The translations under genes were made by a program, and so were the position numbers. Of a DNA stretch of 64,000 bases, positions 26,147 to 35,855 are shown one piece after another. Every line of letters starts with the position of its first letter. Within the stretch, counting starts at the first letter, position 1. The notes below the pieces were generated by a model. It had not been told where the DNA came from. It searched no databases and worked only from the letters and a program-made list of their open reading frames with translations. The stretch is from assembly GCF_030282825.1 (NCBI RefSeq), contig NZ_JASTZU010000018.1, forward strand, positions 186,001 through 250,000. The letters run 5' to 3'. Origin of the DNA: Aquibacillus rhizosphaerae. Its GTDB lineage: Bacteria; Bacillota; Bacilli; Bacillales; Amphibacillaceae.

Positions 26147-26539
26147 ATGTTAGAAGTATATACTGATGGAGCATCAAGTGGCGATCCGGGGCCTAGTGGT
26201 GCTGGAATCTACATTAAAAATGGGAAAGAACAACATGAATATATGTATTACATAGGTGAACTATCCAATCATGAGGCTGAGTTTTGGGCGGTAATTAAAG
26301 CGCTTGATGTATGTAAGGAAAATTTCCCGAATGAAATTCTGTCCTTGCGAAGTGATTCGAAGTTAGTTGTTGATATGATTGAAAAGGAATTTACTAAAAA
26401 TAAAAATTTCAGTCCTTTATTAGAAGAGATTTTGAAAAGAATACAAACATTTCCTCACTTTTTTATTAAGTGGATTCCAGAAAAACAAAATAAAAATGCT
26501 GATCGATTAGCAAGAAAAGCAATACATAAAGTTAAGTAA
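26147..26539 (+). CDS. RNase HI-like protein (YpeP-like)
   Basis: A 130-residue RNase H fold. Carboxylates are present at YTDGASSGDPG (Asp7), NHEAEFWAV (Glu), LRSDSKLVV (Asp) and NADRLARKA (Asp), so it may be active. In B. subtilis ypeP and ypdP are also neighbours, which agrees with the order here. It lacks the extra basic protrusion of E. coli RNase HI. ATG follows AAGGAG. Its last 8 bases overlap the convergent small gene. Confidence 0.88.
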   Translation: MLEVYTDGASSGDPGPSGAGIYIKNGKEQHEYMYYIGELSNHEAEFWAVIKALDVCKENFPNEILSLRSDSKLVVDMIEKEFTKNKNFSPLLEEILKRIQTFPHFFIKWIPEKQNKNADRLARKAIHKVK

Positions 26540-26804
26540 AGCCTTTTTCGGTCAACAAATCATTCGCTTCTCTTTTTGTTTTGATCGATTCTTTAACAAG
26601 CAACTCAAGTAGACTTACATAAAAACTGCGATTAAATGTGTGTTGAAATTGTAATGTTAGCTTTAACGCATAGATGACCTTCCAGTCCGGTGCTCCAGTG
26701 AATTTTTTACCAAAATAAATAAATTGGACTTCTTCATCCTTTAATTTAAAGCCTTTTGTCCATAAATCTTCTATATAGTTGGCTAATTTATTATCTCCAC
26801 CCAT
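26532..26804 (-). CDS. Small conserved Bacillaceae protein (DUF6123-like, tentative)
   Basis: A 90-residue helical soluble protein, MGGDNKLANYIEDLWTKGFK at the start and FIYFGKKFTGAPDW in the middle. I recall similar proteins next to ypeP in Bacillus, listed under DUF6123, but cannot confirm this. No motif suggests an activity. The ATG has a GGAGTG site upstream. Convergent with the RNase H-like gene, overlapping by 8 bases. Confidence 0.7.
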   Translation of the reverse strand: MGGDNKLANYIEDLWTKGFKLKDEEVQFIYFGKKFTGAPDWKVIYALKLTLQFQHTFNRSFYVSLLELLVKESIKTKREANDLLTEKGFT

Positions 26805-26889
26805 ATAAATCCACTCCTACATACATGAAAAGTCTTTCGTCCTTTTTTAGTATATAGTGCGAACATCCGTTTGTCCAGGGAGTCGATTT

Positions 26890-27417
26890 CTAATCAGTAT
26901 TCATTGTACTTATTAATGCCCTCTCTTCGATTGGTATTCGAATTTTCAGTAAAATCATATGGAGTAATGGAAATAATAAAGCAGAAATTATCGCGTTAAA
27001 AAGAAGCGGTATAACGATTAACTCGATGCCAACAATTACATAATTCGGGTGTTTGATAAAACGGTAGGGCCCATGGTTAATTAACGGTACACCGGGCAAA
27101 ACAATAACTTTCGTATTCCAAAACTTTCCCAACGATGCAATACACCATATACGTAAAATTTGTGTGAAAATGAATAACGAAATTAAAAAAAGGCGGAATG
27201 ATATATTTTCATTTAGTGTGATTGGTGAAAGGAAACTTTCAAGTATGATAAAAACAAAAAATACAGCATGAGTGATTACAAACCACTTATAATGTTCAGC
27301 ACCAAATTCAGTGGCCCCTTGTTGTTTCATCCATTTTTCATTTCGTCTAGCTATGACTAGTTCAACGATACGTTGAAGGATTATAAAGATAAATAAGCCC
27401 ATTAACCACCCAGTCAT
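26890..27417 (-). CDS. bpsB: Isoprenylcysteine-methyltransferase-like enzyme BpsB
   Basis: A 175-residue membrane protein with four or five helices. The C-terminal HGPYRFIKHPNYVIVGIELI motif is the SAM-binding signature of the ICMT/YpbQ family. In B. subtilis BpsB methylates the alkylpyrones made by BpsA. ATG 27417 overlaps the bpsA stop (TAATG) and has GGAG upstream, which is better than an ATG nine bases earlier. Coupled second gene of bpsAB. Confidence 0.9.
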   Translation of the reverse strand: MTGWLMGLFIFIILQRIVELVIARRNEKWMKQQGATEFGAEHYKWFVITHAVFFVFIILESFLSPITLNENISFRLFLISLFIFTQILRIWCIASLGKFWNTKVIVLPGVPLINHGPYRFIKHPNYVIVGIELIVIPLLFNAIISALLFPLLHMILLKIRIPIEERALISTMNTD

Positions 27418-28502
27418 TACGACCACTCCAAACTAATTAATTCAGAACTAAAACCCGGACCTAATGCAGATAAGATACTCTTCTCACCTTGTTTCATATT
27501 TTCTTTCATCCATGCATTCAAAATATAAAAGACCGTTACAGACGACATGTTTCCATGATCACTTAATATTTTATATGAATAATGCAGTTGAGTTTTTGTA
27601 ATATCTAGTACCTCTTCCATGGCTTCTAAAACCTTTTTCCCACCAGGATGCGCTATATAACAAGATATATCTTCCACAGACCAATCAATTTGCTTGAAAA
27701 AAGTTAATGTATGCTCTCTCCAAAATTCCTTTACTAAACTAGGGATACTTTTAGCGAAGATTACTTCAAACCCATTGTCGGTAATTGCCCAACCCATAAC
27801 GTTTAATGCATCTTTTTTCAAACGTGTACTTGTTTGGTGTACTTTAGGTGATGTTCGCCTTCTTTCTTTTAGATAGGGTGACTTATCCCCTAACAATAAT
27901 CCAGCGGCTGTGCCATCTCCAAACAATGCTGAACCAATAAAGTTACTTTTTTTATCATCATTTTTTTGAAAAGCTAAGCTACAAAGTTCAACACTGACAA
28001 CTAAAACCGAACCTTCCCTATTACTTGATAACCAGTCATGAGCTCTTGCTAAACCACTTGCCCCACCAGCACACCCTAATCCCCAAAGCGGCATACGTAT
28101 CACATCGTCACGAAAGTTCCTTTCATTCAAAAGATATGCGTCTAAGGATGGTGTTGCTATACCAGTACTTGAAACAAAAATAATCACATCGATTGCATCG
28201 TACGGAATTGGATGTGATAAAAAGTCCTGATTAGAAAGACAGTGATCGATTGCCTCTACACCATGCTTTATCGCTTTTGTTTGATAGATATCATTACGCT
28301 CTTGAAAGGAATGTTCATTAGCGAACCATGATTGTTCAACAACAAATTGACGATTTTTTACTGCAGCATGGTCAAATACAGGTAATAGGCGGTTCACCTC
28401 GCGTGCTGGACGTGGAAATATCTCTTTAATAAACGTTTGTATTTCTGTTTGGGTTAAGTTATATTCAGGAATACTAGTCCCAATTGAGCAAATATAAGTC
28501 AT
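27417..28502 (-). CDS. bpsA: Type III polyketide synthase BpsA
   Basis: A 361-residue chalcone/stilbene-synthase-like enzyme. The catalytic triad is Cys144 in WGLGCAGGASG, His285 in YIAHPGGKK and Asn318 in SDHGNMSS. BpsA-type enzymes extend long-chain acyl-CoAs with malonyl-CoA to alkylpyrones and alkylresorcinols. The partner methyltransferase overlaps its stop codon, as in B. subtilis. Products are probably membrane or spore lipids; this is not known. Confidence 0.95.
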   Translation of the reverse strand: MTYICSIGTSIPEYNLTQTEIQTFIKEIFPRPAREVNRLLPVFDHAAVKNRQFVVEQSWFANEHSFQERNDIYQTKAIKHGVEAIDHCLSNQDFLSHPIPYDAIDVIIFVSSTGIATPSLDAYLLNERNFRDDVIRMPLWGLGCAGGASGLARAHDWLSSNREGSVLVVSVELCSLAFQKNDDKKSNFIGSALFGDGTAAGLLLGDKSPYLKERRRTSPKVHQTSTRLKKDALNVMGWAITDNGFEVIFAKSIPSLVKEFWREHTLTFFKQIDWSVEDISCYIAHPGGKKVLEAMEEVLDITKTQLHYSYKILSDHGNMSSVTVFYILNAWMKENMKQGEKSILSALGPGFSSELISLEWS

Positions 28503-28612
28503 ATAAATGAATCCCCTATTTCTGTAAGCATTTAGTTACTATATTCTTTTCCACAATCAGAATTTTTATCCTAAAGAATAGGTGTGATTATTTGAATTTC
28601 TGACAAAGTGTA

Positions 28613-28648
28613 AACAAAAAAAGACCACTTCACATATTTTGAAGTGGT
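28613..28648 (-). terminator. Terminator after the DUF4179 gene
   Basis: A perfect 9-bp stem (28624-28632 with 28640-28648); the minus side continues CTTTTTTTG, a run of seven Ts. Confidence 0.85.
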
Positions 28649-28694
28649 GCCGTTTAATGGTGATATAACCAAAGCCCATTTACATTTTAACCAA

Positions 28695-30182
28695 CTAAAA
28701 TTCTAAATGAATATTTTTAGATGGGACTGTTGTTTTAATATAACTATCAATTTTTAATTCAACCGGTTTAACTAGTTCACCATTGTATGGCTCAAAAATG
28801 ACCTCGTCTTGAGTTGAAAAGTAGCGGAGCTTTTCCATTTCTGCATGATAATAGTCAGATTCGCTTCCTTCATGTTGCTTACCTTCTTCGTCGATGTAAA
28901 TACCGTTCGAACTATAGTTTACTGGATAACTTTCAGGTTCAGTGACAATATGAAAATTAGCTCTTTCATATTCGCGCTTCTCACTATACTCTTGGTTGAT
29001 AACTAGTTTATTCGTTGATTGTGACTCATCATATTCAATTGACAACTCTGTGTCCATGAATTCAAACAATTGTGGACCATCTTGTTCCCAATCTATCGGG
29101 AAAGATTGATCTGCTTCAATTGTCTCTTGAATAAGTGCAAGATGCAAATCTAGCCCTTCAGGTACATTATAATAGATCGATTCAAAAGGGGCATACTCTG
29201 TTATTCCTTGTTCACTTAATTGAACGTTTTCTACAGGGAACAAAGACATATCCTGACGTTTTAAGATACTCTCTTCACTTTTCAATTGATCAAAATAAAA
29301 ATACGTCCAACCTTCTGTGTACTTTAACTTGTATTGAAAATGTACAAAAGTAACTGTAGGTGCGATGGTAACTTTGTTTATATTGAGATTATAACCATCT
29401 ATTTCTGTATTTACGTCAACTTGTTTTTCGAAAATCTCTTCTTTTTCAATAGGTATAGTAAACAGCCATTCGCCATTAACTGGTGGATTATGTTCTTTTG
29501 GAATCATAAAACCTTGTACATTAGCAGCCTCTACTTCATATAGTCCCGAAATCTCTAATTCAATTTCGTCCTGATTGTTCGCTATAGGTAAAATCCCGAT
29601 TCGACCTTTATATTTGTTCTCGTTTCCCATTTCATCTGTCCTATCGACAATGCTATGAACGGGTTCCCTGAATCCTTGCCCATAATCTAAAACACCTTGA
29701 TCTGAAGATACTTTTACAGCCCAATAATCAGCAACTTTAAGCAATCTGTCTTCTTCTAGGTCTTCTACTTCATAATAAACAAATGTTTGAATATCGTCTG
29801 CTACTACATGCGTGATTGTAACTCTAACACCATTGTCTTCAGCTATTAAACTAACTTTATTATTTAAACCAAAACGCTGTAACTCTTCTATTCCTTCTTG
29901 ATCTTCACTTAGATTGTTCCATTCACTAACTAGTTTATTTACTCCTCCTGAAATAAATGCAACAACGATTAGTAATAAAAATAAACAAATAATAATTGTC
30001 CAAGTTTTTAGAGATAGCCTTTTTAAGGATGACAACAGAGAGTTTTGTTTTTCAAAAGTCTTGAAAGCTTCCTTACACTCCGGACATTCTTTTATATGTT
30101 TTTTGAAGTTTTTTCTATCAATTTTGTTTAGCTAATTGTTCTTATATTCATATATGGAATTTTTACATCGCTGACAATCCAT
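28695..30182 (-). pseudogene. Anti-sigma-like DUF4179 protein interrupted by an amber codon
   Basis: A 495-codon frame starts at ATG 30182 (AGAGGTG upstream) with MDCQRCKNSIYEYKNN, hits TAG at 30132-30134 (codon 17) and continues in the same frame: NFKKHIKECPECKEAF, a zinc-finger-like HxxxCxxC, then one membrane helix (WTIIICLFLLLIVVAFI) and a large DUF4179-type outer domain (VYYEVEDLEEDRLLKV and onward). A TTG at 30035 could start a finger-less 446-residue product but has no good ribosome site. No ECF sigma gene lies nearby. Decay, readthrough or a sequencing error are all possible. Confidence 0.75.
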
Positions 30183-30381
30183 CCTTGCACCTCTTTTAAT
30201 AAACCTATCATACTATATTTCGACTAAAAAATCGGAAAATCCTTTGTTTCATTACATTTAAAATTATAAATACACCAAACATTAATATGCGAACCATCAT
30301 CTATGTGGTTTAATGAATTTGGGATAAATATTGTTTAGATGAAGAATAAATTAGAAAATAAATCATTATGTTGGTAACCTT

Positions 30382-30411
30382 TTGACGTTAACCAACGACA
30401 AATGATATAAA
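30382..30411 (+). promoter_or_regulatory. Sigma-A-type promoter of the BsuPI lipoprotein
   Basis: TTGACG (30382-30387), 18-base spacer, TATAAA (30406-30411), about 28 bases before the start codon at 30439. The rest of the 30190-30438 interval shows nothing else. Confidence 0.5.
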
Positions 30412-30438
30412 GCTTCACACTTTCGAGGAGGTTATCAA

Positions 30439-30906
30439 ATGAAAAAGATTGGGTTTATTTTGTTTCTTGCCATTATGTTAGTAGGTTGTGGTACAGGTTC
30501 AAGCGGAGCAAATGAAGAGCAAAATCAAGATGGTAAAACCAATGCAGACGAAAAAGGTATTGTTGAAGGGGAAATAGTTCCAAGTCTAACCCAGGAGAGC
30601 ACTTTTTCGTACACGTATCAGGTAGTTAATCAAACTGAGAAAGAAGTCACTTTAGAATTCACAAGCTCACAGCGCATTGATTATTCTGTAAAAACAAAAG
30701 CAGGTGAAGAAGTTTTTCTTTACTCTAGTGTGGCTTCCTTCCTACAAGCTTTAGGTGAAGAAAAAATCAAACCGGGGGATGCTTTAGTGTATGATATTGA
30801 TCTAAGCGACATAAACTTAAGTGCCGGAGAATATGTGTTAACGGCATGGATGACACCAACTGAAGGTGAAAAGTTTACAGTTACACAAGACTTTACCGTG
30901 GAATAA
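30439..30906 (+). CDS. Lipoprotein with BsuPI-type proteinase-inhibitor domain
   Basis: A 155-residue protein with a lipoprotein signal (MKKIGFILFLAIMLVGCGTG; lipobox LVGC, Cys17), a Gln/Asn/Lys-rich linker and a beta-sandwich domain with VTLEFTSSQRIDY, LVYDIDLSDI and GEYVLTAWM. These match the intracellular proteinase inhibitor BsuPI fold, here exported and lipid-anchored. Target unknown. ATG follows GAGGAGG. Monocistronic. Confidence 0.85.
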   Translation: MKKIGFILFLAIMLVGCGTGSSGANEEQNQDGKTNADEKGIVEGEIVPSLTQESTFSYTYQVVNQTEKEVTLEFTSSQRIDYSVKTKAGEEVFLYSSVASFLQALGEEKIKPGDALVYDIDLSDINLSAGEYVLTAWMTPTEGEKFTVTQDFTVE

Positions 30907-31025
30907 CAAAACGAAGAGGTTTGTGTTTGCTTGCTAAACTATTTAAAACTGCTGTGTGTTACGCTCTTTTAATGACTTTATGCATAAGAAAGTGCCATTT
31001 GATTAAAAAGAAAAGGAGATTATAA

Positions 31026-31456
31026 ATGGATATCACAATCCGACCGGAACACACTTTAGAATATAATACAACGGAAGCAATTATTAAAAAAATTCTTCTA
31101 TCTAAAATTAAAATTGTAAATGGTGTGAACACACTTGATTCTTTGACACTTGCTCCAGTCTCTGTTGCTCCTGAGTATCAGAGAAAAGGAATCGGAAGTC
31201 AGTTAATTAACGCTGCTTTAAAAAATGCAAAAGAACTTGGTTCTCGCTCAGTAATTGTTTTGGGGCATAAAGAATTTTATCCAAAGTTTGGTTTTAAACC
31301 AGCTGCCTATGGAATATTAAAGCCGCATTTAAGGTAGCTGATGAGGTATTTATGGCTCTAGAATTAACACCTAGTTCTCTTGAAAAAGTGCAAGGTGTCG
31401 TTCATTATTCAAAAGCTTTTCATAGACTTGAATTTAATAAAAAAAGTTTGTCCTAA
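31026..31456 (+). pseudogene. GNAT acetyltransferase with internal deletion and frameshift
   Basis: The start (MDITIRPEHTLEYNTTEAII) and the acetyl-CoA site (VSVAPEYQRKGIGSQLINAA) are those of a YhbS-like N-acetyltransferase. Two defects are visible. About 45 residues normally found between EAIIKK and ILLSKI are missing in frame. After GFKPAA one base is missing, so the frame ends at TAG (31335-31337); a one-base shift restores EVFMALELTPSSLEKVQG-type text as DEVFMALELTPSSLEKVQGV and ends at TAA 31454-31456. The gene is very probably dead. Confidence 0.8.
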
Positions 31457-31608
31457 AATAGTTTTTACCATTTCGTGGACTACCTCTTTTTTAATATGAA
31501 TATATTAAAACCAGTTATTTTTCTTCACGCAACTCTTCTGCCAGTAAATGTATGAAACGGATTCCGTCTATATCTCGCCCATTATAAGTAGCTTTAGAGT
31601 TTGTTATG

Positions 31609-32238
31609 TTAATTGTCTAGTTTCTGAACTACAGCTCGAACAGGGCTCCCGTCGCCCTCTACAATCGCGAGGGGAAGTGCGCTCAAGAGATAATCCCCTT
31701 CTTTTACATAATCTAATACTAAATTCTCTAATATGTAAATATTATGTTTTCCGAGTGCGTGATGCGTTAACAACTCTTTACTATCAAGTGGATCGACAGA
31801 AGGCATATTGACACCTAAAAGTCTTACACCCTTCTCAAATAAAAATGGAGCGATATCTTGGTCTAATACAGGAATCGAATCTGGAAACTTATTTGGTGTA
31901 CTTGGTAGCGAAGTTCTTAGTAAAAGTCGTTCAACTCCGTCTAATGAAAATTGTTCTAATAGATTTCGGTTTATAGTCTTATGTGCAGATACATTTATAA
32001 CTTTCGCTTGTCCAATATATACATTTATATCCAAATCATAAATTTTATTTCCGTCATTTTTGTAGTGGAAGGGTGCATCCACATGGGTACCGATATGTAA
32101 ACTCGACGTGAATTGTCCAATATTTGCTGCCCCATTTTGTTGTTTTGAACTGGTTAATTGATAAGAAAAAGGCTTGTCGTCAGGCCAGTGTGCAATTTGG
32201 TTAGTCAAAGGTTGTGAAATATCAATCCATTGTTTCAA
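31609..32238 (-). CDS. kynB: Kynurenine formamidase (KynB, cyclase family)
   Basis: A 209-residue metal-dependent hydrolase. The motif [14 protein letters not shown] carries the His/Asp metal ligands of the cyclase/KynB family; [14 protein letters not shown] and [14 protein letters not shown] are typical of KynB. It hydrolyses N-formylkynurenine. The TTG start overlaps the TGA stop of kynU (TTGA), so the genes are translationally coupled. Confidence 0.9.
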   Translation of the reverse strand: MKQWIDISQPLTNQIAHWPDDKPFSYQLTSSKQQNGAANIGQFTSSLHIGTHVDAPFHYKNDGNKIYDLDINVYIGQAKVINVSAHKTINRNLLEQFSLDGVERLLLRTSLPSTPNKFPDSIPVLDQDIAPFLFEKGVRLLGVNMPSVDPLDSKELLTHHALGKHNIYILENLVLDYVKEGDYLLSALPLAIVEGDGSPVRAVVQKLDN

Positions 32239-33521
32239 GCTATAACACCTCTTTCATTAGAATATTTTTTAAACGTCTCGTCTTCCATTATGCCCTTTAG
32301 AATATTTACTGTGTACCAAACTTCCGAAAAACTATTGTATAAAGCTATCGGTGCAATCCGTATCCCATTAGGGGCACGAAAATCAGGTATAACTCCCTCG
32401 GCTTTTAAAGCTTTACAGATGCGAGCAGCTTCTTTATGTTCCAAAAATAGATGAGCCCCACGTTGTTTTTCAGACATTGGACTTTTTATCACAAATCCAT
32501 GGTCTTTTAATTCATGATTAATTAATCCAAATAAATAGTCCGTTAATTGTAATGACTTATTTCTAATTCGATGAATTCCTGCTTCTTCAAAAAGCTCCAA
32601 AGAACCGATAAGTGGCGCTGCACTTAATATATGTGGAGTGCCAACTTGAAAGGCACCTGCATGTTCCTCTGCAGTTAGTTCATGCTCCATATCAAACTGT
32701 TTATCCTTTTTTGAACCAAACCATCCTGCAAGGCCTGGCTTTTTTCCGAAATGTTTTTCATGAACAAACAGACCACCTACACTGCCTGGGCCACCATTTA
32801 AATGCTTATAATTACACCAAAAAGCAAAATCTACGCCCCATTCATGGAGATGATGAGGAATAGCACCAATTGAATGACATAAGTCAAATCCGATGATTAT
32901 GTTGCGTGCATGAGCTTCTTGGGTTAGTCGCTTCATGTCAAGGATCTGTCCACTGCGATATAAAACACTAGGTAACACAACTACTGCTATTTCATCTGTC
33001 ATTACCTCAATTATGTCATCATCACATAGGATATGACCATCCAAACTTTCCACTTGAATAAGGTTTTCTGATGCATTATACCCTTTTAGCTCTAATTGAC
33101 TTTTCAATGCATAAATATCAGATGGGAAATTAAGCTGATCTGCTAGTATCTTTGTCTTGGTACCTGATGGATTATAAAAAGAAGCAATTAATTGGTGTAG
33201 ATTACCTGTTGCTGAACCGGTAACGACAACCTCATTAAGTCTGCTTCCAACTAATGGTGCCAATTTCTCACCTAGTAATTCAGACAAATAAAACCATGGA
33301 TGTTCACCTTCTATCCAACCATTAATTGCAAGGTTTTTCCATGCTTCCATTACTGACGACACAGCGGTTTCCGCTTGCTTAGAAAGTAATCCGAGTGAAT
33401 TTCCATCTAAGTAGATTACGCCAGGATTTGTGTAAAATTCATCTCGAAAATACTTTAGTTCATCTTTGTCGTCCAACCCTTTTGCATAAGCAAGAGAAAA
33501 TATGGTCTCTCTATCACTCAT
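32235..33521 (-). CDS. kynU: Kynureninase
   Basis: A 428-residue PLP enzyme that splits kynurenine to anthranilate and alanine. Landmarks are [16 protein letters not shown], the substrate-binding [11 protein letters not shown], the PLP-binding lysine in [12 protein letters not shown], and [21 protein letters not shown] chose ATG 33521 (GGGGTG upstream) over the GTG three codons earlier. The pathway's first enzyme, tryptophan 2,3-dioxygenase, is not in this window. Confidence 0.95.
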   Translation of the reverse strand: MSDRETIFSLAYAKGLDDKDELKYFRDEFYTNPGVIYLDGNSLGLLSKQAETAVSSVMEAWKNLAINGWIEGEHPWFYLSELLGEKLAPLVGSRLNEVVVTGSATGNLHQLIASFYNPSGTKTKILADQLNFPSDIYALKSQLELKGYNASENLIQVESLDGHILCDDDIIEVMTDEIAVVVLPSVLYRSGQILDMKRLTQEAHARNIIIGFDLCHSIGAIPHHLHEWGVDFAFWCNYKHLNGGPGSVGGLFVHEKHFGKKPGLAGWFGSKKDKQFDMEHELTAEEHAGAFQVGTPHILSAAPLIGSLELFEEAGIHRIRNKSLQLTDYLFGLINHELKDHGFVIKSPMSEKQRGAHLFLEHKEAARICKALKAEGVIPDFRAPNGIRIAPIALYNSFSEVWYTVNILKGIMEDETFKKYSNERGVIA

Positions 33522-33681
33522 TTTAAACACCCCACGTCAATCTAAATTAGCGACTACATAGATTGATTGTAACTAATATAACCAAATATTACTAATATTC
33601 CGTAGAACGATAAAATCTTACTGCCTTTTTATCGCGATTCTTTTCGTCAACATTGTTGCATTACATAGAACACAGCCTATA

Positions 33682-34932
33682 TTAATACGTAGAAATAGTT
33701 GTATCTGGATAATAATATTCAATTATTTCTCTGTAGGTTTTCCCCTTTTCCCCCATATTAAAAGCACCCCACTGGCTCATACCTACACCATGACCATAAC
33801 CTTTGCCTTCCATTTTGTACACTTCTTCCTCTTCCGCTAGTGATTCTATTAAATAACTTTTAAAGATATCTCCACCAATTATTGGACGAATCTGATTTAG
33901 GTTAACATCTTCTCGTTTTAATACTTGAAATAAGATAGTCCCATCAAACAGTTTTTGCAAGAATTCAATCGTAATCGAACCATCAATACTGCGTTCTGAT
34001 GCGTACTTTTTTGGAGATAGCTTAAAGTCATTAATAGTAAGAATTTTAATCTCACCTGGATATCCATTTTTCTTCAACCACTTCTTCATCGAAGTTGTGA
34101 TTTTTTCATCTTTTTCCTTGGTATTTTTCCACCAATCAGGATCTTCCCAATCAATGTCATCTAGTTCTATTTGCGTATGATTCAATGTAAACTCCCATGG
34201 ATGTGTTGGATCATATGAATCCTCTTTGATGGGAAAGTAAGGCATCGATTTCCCTCCCCAAACATGCGCGTTATTTTCCGTGATGCCTCCGTTACTGGCT
34301 GAATAAAAAGCATCAATTAACGTCCTATTATGGGTAATAACCTCCCCCTTCGTTTGATTGACAGCCTTTGTTGTTTGATCCATCCACGTGTAACCACCAT
34401 ACACTTGGAAACTAATTGTATCATCCATTTCTTTATTTAAATGGGACACTGCATACGTTCTTGCAGCTAGTGCTTGAGCTTTTAATGTTTCGAGTCCCCA
34501 ATCTGGATATACTTCAAATGGAACAACTCCCTTTAAATAATCTTCGAGTGGTAACTGATTAATTGGACGTATAAATTTCTTGTCTTCAATTGTAATTTCC
34601 ATCGCACCTAAATAAGGTCTTTCGTCAATTTCAACACGATGTTGCTCATCATACATTTCGGGAATAAGTATCAACGTATCATTTATTTGATAAGTATCCT
34701 CCGAACTTTTCAAAATGAGCGATTCATCCTTTATCGTTACTTTATAAGAAACTCCTTCCTCTAATGTAAGTGTTGGATCAAGTGTCACGTACTTTCCAGT
34801 AAGCTTTAACTCTAATTCCTTACTCTCCCCAACATAATTAACTAATTTTACTTGGACCATTTCCTCTGCATGTGATGCTTTAGGAAAAACGACAATGATG
34901 ACTAGGATTAATAAAGCGATATATTTTTTCAT
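33682..34932 (-). CDS. SpoIID/LytB domain protein, secreted
   Basis: A 416-residue protein with a signal peptide (MKKYIALLILVIIVVFPKAS, cleavage after SHA). The SpoIID catalytic core is seen as LEDYLKGVVPFEVYPDWGLE, AQALAARTYAVSH, YSASNGGITENNAHVWGG and, at the end, GKGYGHGVGMSQWGAFNMGE. Such proteins are lytic transglycosylases acting on peptide-free glycan or activators of amidases. It is not in a spoIID operon context, so a vegetative LytB-like role is equally possible. The ribosome site is weak. Confidence 0.87.
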   Translation of the reverse strand: MKKYIALLILVIIVVFPKASHAEEMVQVKLVNYVGESKELELKLTGKYVTLDPTLTLEEGVSYKVTIKDESLILKSSEDTYQINDTLILIPEMYDEQHRVEIDERPYLGAMEITIEDKKFIRPINQLPLEDYLKGVVPFEVYPDWGLETLKAQALAARTYAVSHLNKEMDDTISFQVYGGYTWMDQTTKAVNQTKGEVITHNRTLIDAFYSASNGGITENNAHVWGGKSMPYFPIKEDSYDPTHPWEFTLNHTQIELDDIDWEDPDWWKNTKEKDEKITTSMKKWLKKNGYPGEIKILTINDFKLSPKKYASERSIDGSITIEFLQKLFDGTILFQVLKREDVNLNQIRPIIGGDIFKSYLIESLAEEEEVYKMEGKGYGHGVGMSQWGAFNMGEKGKTYREIIEYYYPDTTISTY

Positions 34933-35004
34933 ACTTGTATATTTCCATCAGGAGTCCTATTTATTCACCATTGAATGGAAACTTAAAAAGTTTCCAATTA
35001 CTAT

Positions 35005-35034
35005 TTGACTTTTAACTTTGTATTAGTGTACTAT
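35005..35034 (+). promoter_or_regulatory. Promoter of the GntR-ABC operon
   Basis: TTGACT (35005-35010), 18-base spacer, TACTAT (35029-35034). The -10 box lies inside the 40-bp palindrome, so a repressor bound there would block it. Confidence 0.6.
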
Positions 35035-35056
35035 TCAAATAGTACACTAATACAAA
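35017..35056. promoter_or_regulatory. 40-bp perfect palindromic operator (YtrA/GntR type)
   Basis: Left arm 35017-35035 and right arm 35038-35056 are perfect 19-bp inverted copies separated by CA. The core half-sites read GTGTACTAT and ATAGTACAC. It overlaps the -10 box and ends just before the ribosome site, and the second gene of the operon encodes a GntR regulator, the likely ligand-binding repressor. Confidence 0.75.
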
Positions 35057-35069
35057 AGGAGTTTGTTCA

Positions 35070-35849
35070 ATGAATCCAATCAAAGGTTTATTAAAAAAAG
35101 ATTATCGGATTTCAAGATTTTTATTTTTAACATGGATCGGTGCTATGCTCGTAATGTTGAGTTTTGGTATCGGGATGTCAGCTTATACAAACCAGCCTGC
35201 AGGTACATTAACCGTAATTGTTTTATTAGGTTTATCATTAGCTGTATTTGCACCAGTCATGATGCTGTCCATGTTAGTAACAGAAGGTAAAAACCAACTT
35301 TGGCTCTATAGTCCAAGATCTAGCTATTCCCTACTACTTTCTAAATTCGCTATCATATTAATTTATCAACTAATTACACAAGTTTTGTTAACCATTTATA
35401 CAGCTTTTAGTATGTATTGGTTTGGTAAAGCAGTATATGAGCAACTGAGTATTGGATTGTTTTTAGAACTCGCTATCTTCGTTAATATCGGATTAGTACT
35501 TTTAGGAATATTTTTAACATGCTGGATTACTTTCTATTGGACGATATACCATGCTTTAAAACGTTATCCTAAGATTCGTAATTTCAGATGGCTTGTTATC
35601 ATATTCATCTTTTTTGGTTACAACTTATTGGAAACTTTGGTGTTAAGGATTGATGCGATTAGTACATTTATTTTTAAATATAATCTAGACCTATTGCCTC
35701 TCACCTCTCTTAACTATGAAGATGAAAGTTGGAATGTTCTAATTGATATCGTTGAAATTCCCATTATTCCGTTCTTCTACTTTGTCATCTTAAGCTTGTT
35801 TCTTTTTTATATTGCTTCCAAGCTACTAGCAAAGAAAGTAGAGGTGTAA
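35070..35849 (+). CDS. ABC-2-like membrane protein of the GntR-ABC operon
   Basis: A 259-residue protein with about six membrane helices (MNPIKGLLKKDYRISRFLFL at the start; helices near 20-45, 55-75, 95-120, 130-155, 175-200, 235-255). It looks like the YtrC/D class of permease components that accompany YtrA-type regulators. It is the first gene of a five-gene operon and probably pairs with the ATPase at 36226. ATG follows AAAAGGAG. Confidence 0.75.
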   Translation: MNPIKGLLKKDYRISRFLFLTWIGAMLVMLSFGIGMSAYTNQPAGTLTVIVLLGLSLAVFAPVMMLSMLVTEGKNQLWLYSPRSSYSLLLSKFAIILIYQLITQVLLTIYTAFSMYWFGKAVYEQLSIGLFLELAIFVNIGLVLLGIFLTCWITFYWTIYHALKRYPKIRNFRWLVIIFIFFGYNLLETLVLRIDAISTFIFKYNLDLLPLTSLNYEDESWNVLIDIVEIPIIPFFYFVILSLFLFYIASKLLAKKVEV

Positions 35850-35855
35850 ACCTAC

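Noticed and set aside
33608-33634. CGATAAAA/TTTTATCG hairpin after the SpoIID/LytB gene as a terminator
   Set aside because: Almost all A-T pairs, and no T-run on the minus strand; too weak to call.
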